This document shows, piece by piece, positions 41,757 to 49,097 of a stretch of 64,000 nucleotides of DNA. The notes beneath the pieces were generated by a model. It did no database searches, was not told the DNA's origin, and saw nothing but the letters and a program-made list of their open reading frames with translations. The DNA lies in the NCBI GenBank assembly GCA_045628945.1, contig JAZQQG010000012.1, forward strand, positions 1 through 64,000, written 5' to 3'. Made by a program: the position numbers and the translations under genes. This DNA comes from RGIG4034 sp045628945 (GTDB lineage: Bacteria; Bacillota; Clostridia; Lachnospirales; Lachnospiraceae). Within the stretch, counting starts at the first letter, position 1; every line of letters starts with the position of its first letter.

Positions 41757-44087
41757 TTAAGAACGCTTCGGTTCTCCGTAGAGAACACCTAAAGACCCGG
41801 TAGCAAGATAAAATCTTCCCGGTTCCTTGGAATCTCCGTCAATCGACATGATATCACCGAAGGAATGGGCCCGGTCGTTAATGCGAATCCAGGTTTCCCC
41901 TTCATCATGCGATTTGTAGAATCCGTATTCATCATCGATGACACCGCAAATATAGATGGTTTTCTTTTCACCGATGTAGCGATCCTTCCCCTCCATAATA
42001 CCAAGTCCGACGCGATATGCAAAGTCGTTTTCGCCGGTAATTCGACGAATGGTTACCGAATCTTCCTCTTCGTGATAATTCATCTTCCAGAGGCCCTTCG
42101 TATCCATTGCAATATAGAATTCACCGGTAACACCGCTGTTGCCGCGAACCTCGCATTTATTCCAAACGTCCACAAAACCGAATTCACATACCGGAAGGGG
42201 GTCATCCGGCTCGTATTCCCGGAAATTCTCGCCGTAATCCGTGCTGACATAAATCTGCGAATGCTCGCCGAAGCCATAGAAAAGATTCGGGGTAACGCGG
42301 TCTGCAAAAATCTTGATGCGACCGTTCGTAACCGGCTCACCGTTTAAGTTCCACACCTTGGCAATCTGGAACGTCTCGCCCAGATTGTGACTTACCAAAA
42401 CCTTATCGACATTCAGATCGCGACCCTCGCTTAAGCCCCACACAAGATTCGTGGAATCCGAACTCATAGCCACCCATCCGGCATTGATGTTCGGGCTCTC
42501 AATCTTCCGTAAAAGAACATCGATGTCCTCCGACAATCCGTAAGGCATGGCAATATGACTAAAGGTCTTACACTGATCTTCACTGATGATCAGTCCGCCC
42601 TTGGACACACCGGTCCAGTTGCCTCTGGCCGTAACCACCACACGCTCCGGACGATAATCGGAATAATCCGCATTTAAGCAGGTGATATAGCGAGCCTTCT
42701 GTTCATCCGCAAAGGTATTAATCTTTTTCGCATCGAATTCCTCAAAAGCAAATCCACCCAGGTCTCCGATTAAATCAATCACATGAACCGGACCGCTCGG
42801 CGGAGAATAGAGATTCAAATGAACCGTCTCCTCGATGCCGGTGCAGAAATCCTCAAAAAAGCATTCCGAAGTACCGATTCTTTGTCCGCGGAACACTCCG
42901 GTACCGGTATTGAACAGACACTCCTCCGGGTTAAAGGGATTAAACTTAATATCGCTCAACCAGTGAATAATATTGTTGCCGCCGTTATACTCCGGCTTCA
43001 TATATTCGGTATGGAACTCCATCCGGCCGATGTCCAGTTCATGCAGAATCGGCGTCCAGGTTTTCCCGTAATCTTCACTCAAAAAAACATAATCTCCGTC
43101 CCAACGGGTCAATGTGGACGTCAGTAAGCGCCCCGGCTTCGTTAAGCAAGACGAAATACCGCCAAAGCCAAAATCATAGTCCGCATTTCGATCCGTTTCC
43201 CCGGGAATTAACGGCGTAATATCCTCAAAATGTCCCAGAATTCCGTCTGCGTCAATGGGATAACGAATCACACGTCCGGCCAAAAGATCCCCGCCGTCGC
43301 AGCTATACCCTTCATCCACCACATAACAGTATTTTCCGGTATTCGAAAGGGTAACATAGAGGTAACGCCCGTCATAATCGTAACGTTCACCCACATAGCC
43401 CGGTAAAAGAGAACCTGCCACCGTATGATTTTTTGGCTGCGTAAGCTTCGTAAAGGTCTTCGCATTATCGTAGGAAACAAACAGGCTGTCCCCTCGAATA
43501 TTGTCATAGCGCTTCGTCGTTACTCCGGCTGTAGCCACAACAATCGCCCCGTTTACGGGAGAAACCCAAACAAAGGTCAAATATCGTTCTCCGCAGATGT
43601 CGATAGACTCCCAGGTCTTGCCACGATCTTTTGTAATCAAAAGTCCGTTACGTTGCGACGCAAAATAGAGAATATTCGGGTCAAAAGGATCGACAACCAG
43701 TCGGAAACCGCAACCTCGACCGTTAAAATTTCCGTGAACCGTACAGGGAATCGTCTCATAACGAAAGGTTTCCCCATAATCCTCCGAAATGCATAGCATT
43801 CCGTCACGACGCTCTTCGTTCAAACCACACGCAATATAGAGCACATTCGGTCTGGATTCGTCCAGAGCGATTGCACTCGGATAAGTCTCGCTTAATTCAA
43901 ACATGGTAACATGATGAATGAGCGAAATCCATTTCTTCTCTTCAAAGGAATATCGATAAACTCCACCGATATCGGTACGGCAATAGAGAATGTTCGGAAC
44001 CTTGCGATTGTACACAAAGCCGGTAACATATCCACCACCCGGAATCTCGATGTTACGATATTCGTACTTCTCTGTAATGACCGACAT
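41757..44087 (-). CDS. GH74-family xyloglucanase-like protein, cytoplasmic
   Basis: 776 residues forming two beta-propellers. LYCRTDIGGVYRYS at about 35 is the GH74 signature with a catalytic Asp, and VIDLIGDLGGFAFEE around 440 corresponds to the second catalytic region. Repeated SEDYGETF, TKDRGKTWE and STDYGENF are propeller BNR-type repeats. GH74 enzymes cut xyloglucan. No signal peptide or cell-wall anchor is present, so it probably acts on imported oligosaccharides. It is followed by the pyrophosphatase gene on the same strand. Confidence 0.85.
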   Translation of the reverse strand: MSVITEKYEYRNIEIPGGGYVTGFVYNRKVPNILYCRTDIGGVYRYSFEEKKWISLIHHVTMFELSETYPSAIALDESRPNVLYIACGLNEERRDGMLCISEDYGETFRYETIPCTVHGNFNGRGCGFRLVVDPFDPNILYFASQRNGLLITKDRGKTWESIDICGERYLTFVWVSPVNGAIVVATAGVTTKRYDNIRGDSLFVSYDNAKTFTKLTQPKNHTVAGSLLPGYVGERYDYDGRYLYVTLSNTGKYCYVVDEGYSCDGGDLLAGRVIRYPIDADGILGHFEDITPLIPGETDRNADYDFGFGGISSCLTKPGRLLTSTLTRWDGDYVFLSEDYGKTWTPILHELDIGRMEFHTEYMKPEYNGGNNIIHWLSDIKFNPFNPEECLFNTGTGVFRGQRIGTSECFFEDFCTGIEETVHLNLYSPPSGPVHVIDLIGDLGGFAFEEFDAKKINTFADEQKARYITCLNADYSDYRPERVVVTARGNWTGVSKGGLIISEDQCKTFSHIAMPYGLSEDIDVLLRKIESPNINAGWVAMSSDSTNLVWGLSEGRDLNVDKVLVSHNLGETFQIAKVWNLNGEPVTNGRIKIFADRVTPNLFYGFGEHSQIYVSTDYGENFREYEPDDPLPVCEFGFVDVWNKCEVRGNSGVTGEFYIAMDTKGLWKMNYHEEEDSVTIRRITGENDFAYRVGLGIMEGKDRYIGEKKTIYICGVIDDEYGFYKSHDEGETWIRINDRAHSFGDIMSIDGDSKEPGRFYLATGSLGVLYGEPKRS

Positions 44088-44197
44088 TCGAGTTCCCTCA
44101 TGATCTTTCTCGATAGTTTAATAATACGAGTCGTACCCCCAAATAGAAACATGCATTTTTAGCAACAAATTGCATGTACTTTTTGAAAAAGTAGGAT

Positions 44198-44226
44198 TTG
44201 TTTTTTCTTAATAAATACGATATAAT
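44198..44226 (+). promoter_or_regulatory. Promoter of the ABC exporter operon
   Basis: TTGTTT (44198-44203) and a perfect TATAAT (44221-44226) are 17 bases apart, 34 bases before the first gene. In the same divergent space ACATGCA (44149-44155) pairs with TGCATGT (44171-44177), a possible operator between this operon and GH74. Confidence 0.6.
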
Positions 44227-44259
44227 ATGCCTAATATATGTTGAACGGAGTGTACCCTT

Positions 44260-44934
44260 ATGTTGGTAGCGAACGGGATTGGGTTTTCCTACCGAAACAA
44301 GCAGGTCCTTCATGCGCTGAATCTGACGGTTCATCCCGGGGATTTTGTCTGCATTGTCGGTCGCAACGGTTGCGGTAAAACAACGCTTCTGTCCATCCTT
44401 TCCGGATCGGTTCGTCCGACCGTCGGAGAATTGTTTTATCAGGGAGTGAACACTGCTTCCGCTCCCGATGTATTCTTGAATCAGATTGGCTATGTGCCCC
44501 AGGAGAATCCGATTCTCGGAGATTTAAGCGTCTATGACAATCTTCGCTTCTGGTTTCATGGGAACGCCGCCGAGCTGGACGTCATTCTTAAGGAGCCGAT
44601 TTTCTTAAGTCTCGGTATTCAGGAATTGTTAAAAAGCAAAGCCTCCAAGCTGTCCGGTGGTCAGAAGAAAAAAGTAAATATCGCCGGAGCGCTCATCAAT
44701 CATCCATCGATTCTGATTCTGGACGAGCCCTCTTCTTCCCTGGATGTCTGTATGAAACAGGAGATTTCCAATTTTCTGCAGACCTTTCATTCCATCGGAG
44801 GAACCATCATTTTAGCCTCGCATGAAGAATCCGAGTTAATGATCAGCAATCAGATTTTTGTAATGAAGGATGGTTTTTTAACCCAGGTAACCGGAACCGT
44901 AAATCGGAATTCGTTACTGTCCTTACTGATGTAA
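44260..44934 (+). CDS. ABC transporter ATP-binding protein
   Basis: 224 residues. Walker A is IVGRNGCGKTTLLS, the signature ASKLSGGQKKKVN, Walker B ILILDEPSSSLD and the switch His is in ILASHEESE. It energises the ABC-2 type membrane proteins encoded at 46984 and 48093. The first gene of the operon, with its own promoter. The substrate is unknown. Confidence 0.92.
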   Translation: MLVANGIGFSYRNKQVLHALNLTVHPGDFVCIVGRNGCGKTTLLSILSGSVRPTVGELFYQGVNTASAPDVFLNQIGYVPQENPILGDLSVYDNLRFWFHGNAAELDVILKEPIFLSLGIQELLKSKASKLSGGQKKKVNIAGALINHPSILILDEPSSSLDVCMKQEISNFLQTFHSIGGTIILASHEESELMISNQIFVMKDGFLTQVTGTVNRNSLLSLLM

Positions 44935-45000
44935 GAAACCGTTTCAACACCCAAACCTTTTTTGCAAATTCTATAAGAAATCGTATAAAGGAGAATCACT

Positions 45001-46953
45001 ATGAATTGTATCAAATGTGGAACACCTCTTCCGGACGGTGCAGCTTTCTGCGGTACCTGCGGAGCTTCTCAGACCGCACCCGCTCCTACCGCCAATCCGG
45101 CGCCTGCAATGCAACCCCAGCCTATGGTTCAGCCTCAGGCTCCTGTAATGCAGCCTCAACCTATGGTTCAGCCTCAGGCTCCTGCAATGCAACCCCAGCC
45201 TATGGTTCAGCCGCAGGTTCAGTACCAGCCTCAGGCTCCTGCAATGCAGCCCCAGCCTATGGTTCAGCCTCAGGTTCAGTATCAGCCTCAGGCTCCTGCA
45301 ATGCAGCCCCAGCCCAACTTCAATGCTCCCTACGGTCAGCAGATGAACAACGGATTTGGTCAGCCGATGTACAATCAGGCTTCCGCTCCTGCGACTCCCG
45401 GCACGGTTCCTCCCAAGAAGAGCCACAAGGGCTTAATCATTGCGCTGATCAGTATTGCCGTGGTGATCATTGCAGGTCTTCTGGTCTTCTTCTTGGTAAT
45501 CAAACCGAACATGGACAAAAAGAAGAAATCGAAAAAGAATGACTTCAACGTGACGATGAACGTCGAGAACGAAGGCATCAATAAGCTTATGGCCGGTGCA
45601 AACAATACCTTAATTGCCCAGAATAAAAACAACAGCATTACAAAGTTTTCTTCTCTTGCCAATACGGTAAAGGAAACTCCTATGGAGACTTCCGTAAGTT
45701 TACAGATTTCCGGAAACAGCATGTCTTCCATGTTGACCGGTCTTGGCATCACGAATGCAAGATTTATTAGCGATCCTTCCACCGGTCATTTCTCTTTCGC
45801 TTCCGGTATCAGTTATGCATCCGTTGAGATGCTTGACTTCGAGATTACCTACACCGAGAAGGGTCTTGCCCTTGCAAGCGATGATCTTTTTGACGGCTAT
45901 GTATATGTATCTCCCGATGATATGGCAGATCTGATGGAAACTGCACAGGGTCTTATGAGTGGCGCCGGTCTCGGAACCTCGATTCCCGGCGGCTATGACG
46001 ATTATGATTATTATGAATATGATGGAGCGGTTCCTCAGACTCCTATGGATGCCATGGAGATTCTTGGCGACATCGGAGATGACCTGGATGATTATGTGCA
46101 GGATGTACTGGATTGTTTTGCAGATTTATTAAACCGCACCACCATGACGGAGCTTTCCTCGAAGATGATTGGCAGTCGTTCTGCCGAAGGGTATCGTCTG
46201 ACGGTTACCAAAGCCAACATCGCAACCTTTATGAAAGAAATGGTTGAAGTGCTTCGCAAGGATTTTGGCAAATATGTAGAGGAAGAAATGTTAGCCGAGT
46301 TGACCTTACCGGAGAATCTGGCAGACGACCTTTTTGATATTAATGTGGATATGTACATCGATTCCGACGGAAACCTCCTTGGTCTCTACTTACAGCAGAT
46401 TTCCGAGGATCTCCCGATCTGGTTTAATCTGGAATTTACCGGTGAAAACGAGCCCTCCGATCATATGGAATTCACTTTATATCTTGGCGGCTATGATAAG
46501 TTCCTTCGTATGGTTGCCCAGACCTATGCGGTGAATGACGGAACCACTTCCGAATTCTATATTGTTGACCAGAATCTTACCCGTTATCAGAATTCAACCG
46601 TTGACTTCTTCCTTACCGTTACCGAAATGAACAACGGTGATTTTGTAATGAATCTGGGTGTCATGGATGATATGTACTATTTGAATTTCAGTGGAAACTA
46701 TGCCGATCGTAATGACGGATCTTCTAATTTAGAAATCTATGCCCTGACGATTGGTTTCGGTAGCGAATATATTTCCTTCCAGGGTTCTGTGGATTCGAAG
46801 CCCTTCACAGGTTCGATTAAAACCCCTTCCGGCAAGGGATGGAATATTCGAGAGCTTACAGAGGATGAGGCATTATTCGAGCAGTTTATGACCGAAGTAC
46901 AGCAGAATATTATGAGCAATCCTGTATTCTCTTCTTTCATGTCCATGTATTAA
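45001..46953 (+). CDS. Membrane protein with zinc ribbon and Pro/Gln repeats
   Basis: 650 residues. A cytoplasmic zinc ribbon (CIKCGTPLPDGAAFCGTCG, Cys 3, 6, 17, 20) is followed by a Pro/Gln/Met repeat region (about 35-105), one membrane segment (about 147-168, LIIALISIAVVIIAGLLVFF) and a basic KKKKSKK stop. About 475 residues then lie outside, with acidic DDYDYYEYDG and beta-rich sequence. It is co-transcribed with the ABC genes and may be an extracytoplasmic partner or substrate sensor of the exporter. I know no function for it. Confidence 0.8.
   Translation: MNCIKCGTPLPDGAAFCGTCGASQTAPAPTANPAPAMQPQPMVQPQAPVMQPQPMVQPQAPAMQPQPMVQPQVQYQPQAPAMQPQPMVQPQVQYQPQAPAMQPQPNFNAPYGQQMNNGFGQPMYNQASAPATPGTVPPKKSHKGLIIALISIAVVIIAGLLVFFLVIKPNMDKKKKSKKNDFNVTMNVENEGINKLMAGANNTLIAQNKNNSITKFSSLANTVKETPMETSVSLQISGNSMSSMLTGLGITNARFISDPSTGHFSFASGISYASVEMLDFEITYTEKGLALASDDLFDGYVYVSPDDMADLMETAQGLMSGAGLGTSIPGGYDDYDYYEYDGAVPQTPMDAMEILGDIGDDLDDYVQDVLDCFADLLNRTTMTELSSKMIGSRSAEGYRLTVTKANIATFMKEMVEVLRKDFGKYVEEEMLAELTLPENLADDLFDINVDMYIDSDGNLLGLYLQQISEDLPIWFNLEFTGENEPSDHMEFTLYLGGYDKFLRMVAQTYAVNDGTTSEFYIVDQNLTRYQNSTVDFFLTVTEMNNGDFVMNLGVMDDMYYLNFSGNYADRNDGSSNLEIYALTIGFGSEYISFQGSVDSKPFTGSIKTPSGKGWNIRELTEDEALFEQFMTEVQQNIMSNPVFSSFMSMY
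45107..45311 (+). repeat. Coding repeat in the zinc-ribbon protein gene
   Basis: About five near-identical units encode APAMQPQPMVQPQ, two of them extended by VQYQPQ. The units differ mainly at synonymous positions, so the repeat number may vary by slippage or recombination. It forms the linker between zinc ribbon and membrane segment. Confidence 0.85.
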
Positions 46954-46983
46954 TGATTTGATTTGGAGTGATCAATACCAACA

Positions 46984-48096
46984 ATGCACTTCTTTTATAT
47001 TGAGAGTAAACGTTTTTTACAATCGATATGGATTATACTTGCAGGAGCAGTTGCGCTATTCATTATGATTGGCGCAATTGCTTTTTGTACGTATTCTTAT
47101 CTATCCGACGGGGATGAGGTTTCTTCGGTCGGTATCGGCGTGGTTACCGGTTCCGAGGAAGAAGACTTCTATTCTCTTCTGATTGTGAATTCCTTTGAGG
47201 CCGGAAAAGATTATTACAATTTCGTAATCTATGACACGGAAGAGGCAGGACTTGCTGCCCTTGAGGATGGTAAAATTCTTGGACTGATCGTTGCCCCCGA
47301 CGACCTGATGGAGGCCGTTATGTATGGGGATGAGGTTCATGCCAAAATCTATTACAGCACCATCTCCTCTTCTTACGGAATCCTCTTAAGAGAATTTGCC
47401 GAGTCCGGCGCCAGAGTACTGCAAGCGGCCCAGGCAGAGGTCTATGCCGTCTATGACGTATATACAGACCTGTCCGCTTTAGGAATTACGCCCGGAATGA
47501 AACGCTCCGAGATCATTGATATGATTGACGTAACCAACCTGCGCTACGCCTTCCAGATGGACGAGCTCTACGATGTGTCAACCATTACCGCACAGAATAA
47601 CATCGACTACCAGTCGTTCTATACTACTGCCGCCGTTGTGGCAATTCTGGCATTTTTAGGCTTGTTTTTCAGTGCCTTTCTTGTATATCCCAATCAGGCA
47701 TTCATCAGCAAAGTCCGTGTCTGTCGACATTGGAGACTGAAAGATCTGGCTTGTCGTTTCACCTTCGTTTTCGGCTTCTACCTTGTATTCGAATTCCTTC
47801 TTTTGCCGCTTTTCCATGTTTTTCTACAAAAGGGAAGTCTTTCGAAATTATTGGGAAGCGCCGGATTCTATGCAGGTCTTGTGGGAAGCGCCCTTTTCTT
47901 TTCCCTTACCATCCTGCTTCTGTTTGAGACGATTCATGCAACAGGCCCTGCAATTTTCAGTTATCTGCTGGTCATTCTGGTTCTTATGACCCTTTCAGGC
48001 TTCATTATTCCTTATGCATTTATGGGCCGCGGACTTCGAATCCTCTATCCCTATATGCCTTACCACATTATTCAGGAGTACATTCGCTTATTATGA
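46984..48096 (+). CDS. ABC-2 type transporter permease
   Basis: 370 residues. An N-terminal membrane helix (IWIILAGAVALFIMIGAIAF) is followed by an extracytoplasmic domain of about 180 residues and five further membrane helices (for instance AAVVAILAFLGLFFSAFLV, FVFGFYLVFEFLLLPLF). This is the topology of ABC-2/YhgE-like exporter subunits. It pairs with the next permease, whose start overlaps its stop by four bases. Confidence 0.85.
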   Translation: MHFFYIESKRFLQSIWIILAGAVALFIMIGAIAFCTYSYLSDGDEVSSVGIGVVTGSEEEDFYSLLIVNSFEAGKDYYNFVIYDTEEAGLAALEDGKILGLIVAPDDLMEAVMYGDEVHAKIYYSTISSSYGILLREFAESGARVLQAAQAEVYAVYDVYTDLSALGITPGMKRSEIIDMIDVTNLRYAFQMDELYDVSTITAQNNIDYQSFYTTAAVVAILAFLGLFFSAFLVYPNQAFISKVRVCRHWRLKDLACRFTFVFGFYLVFEFLLLPLFHVFLQKGSLSKLLGSAGFYAGLVGSALFFSLTILLLFETIHATGPAIFSYLLVILVLMTLSGFIIPYAFMGRGLRILYPYMPYHIIQEYIRLL

Positions 48097-49097
48097 GAAT
48101 CCTAGTGAAATCCATTCTTCATAAGCCCTCCTTTTTCATCGTATTGCTCTTAATGCCCTTGCTCACCGCATTTGCATTAAATTATACGAAGACCAACGGA
48201 GTCATTCTTCATTACGGCTACACCTGGGAAGGTGAGCCTACTTCGGATGTCATGAAAACCTTCCGTGAAAAATTGGATACCTATCACGGTCTTTGTGTTT
48301 TTGATTATTACACGAATGAAGAGGATATGCGAATCGACATCTCCTCCGGCCGACTTGAGGGCGGTTATCGCATTCCCGGCGACTTAAGCGAAAGAATCCT
48401 GGCCGGTCGTAATCGTCATTCCATTCAGGTGTTCATCAATCACAATACCACCACCTATAAAGTCATTGATATGACGCTCTTCGGCTTGTTTTTTGAACCG
48501 TTTTCTCTGTCTGTTGCGGAGGATCTGCTTCTATCCAGAGTATCGGATTCGGTAAATCTCGATCTCTACGAGGACAGTTTTGACTATTACGGTGGTGAAG
48601 GTTCCACCTTCCATTTCGATTTCTATGAGGGTGCCTCTGCCGAAGTTTCTTCCTCCAGACTTGTATTTATCGGATATTTATCCACGCTCCTTGTTTTGTG
48701 TATCTTTTTCTTGGTCATGGCAGGATATCTGAATTACAATTCTCCGTCCCTTGCACAGGTAAAGCTTCGTATTCCCTATGGAAAGTCCTTGCTTTTTTAT
48801 CTGCAATATATGTCCGTTTATCTGGGAAGCGCCTTTCTTATGGGCGGTATCTGCTTAAATATTGCAAAAAAACAAGATGCAGGAATCTTAATCCTGCACC
48901 TTGCTCTCTATCTCGTTATTCTTTTGGTACTTCTTGCACTGTTCTACCTTCTTAAGGTAAGCAACCGTGTAATTATCCTTCTGTTACCGAGCTATACGCT
49001 GTTAAATTGCCTGTTCTGTCCGGCAATCTTCGACTTAAGCGCCTATATCCCGGTACTGTCTCCCATCAAGTATTTCCTGATTGTTTCTCTGTTTTAA
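48093..49097 (+). CDS. ABC-2 type transporter permease
   Basis: 334 residues with the same plan as the preceding protein: one N-terminal helix (PSFFIVLLLMPLLTAFAL), an external domain of about 170 residues, and a C-terminal bundle (YLSTLLVLCIFFLVMAGYL, LILHLALYLVILLVLLALF). The two permeases probably form a heterodimer powered by the ATPase at 44260. Its stop overlaps the stop of the converging pseudokinase gene, with no terminator between them. Confidence 0.85.
   Translation: MRILVKSILHKPSFFIVLLLMPLLTAFALNYTKTNGVILHYGYTWEGEPTSDVMKTFREKLDTYHGLCVFDYYTNEEDMRIDISSGRLEGGYRIPGDLSERILAGRNRHSIQVFINHNTTTYKVIDMTLFGLFFEPFSLSVAEDLLLSRVSDSVNLDLYEDSFDYYGGEGSTFHFDFYEGASAEVSSSRLVFIGYLSTLLVLCIFFLVMAGYLNYNSPSLAQVKLRIPYGKSLLFYLQYMSVYLGSAFLMGGICLNIAKKQDAGILILHLALYLVILLVLLALFYLLKVSNRVIILLLPSYTLLNCLFCPAIFDLSAYIPVLSPIKYFLIVSLF

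Noticed and set aside
44962..44989. TTGCAA and TATAAA, 16 bases apart, before the zinc-ribbon gene
   Set aside because: The -10 box touches the ribosome binding site, so the transcript would begin after it; the gene is more simply read from the promoter at 44198.
44971..45542. Open frames on both strands across the Pro/Gln repeat
   Set aside because: They arise from the low-complexity DNA repeat; only the zinc-ribbon frame has a start site, conserved cysteines and a continuing domain.
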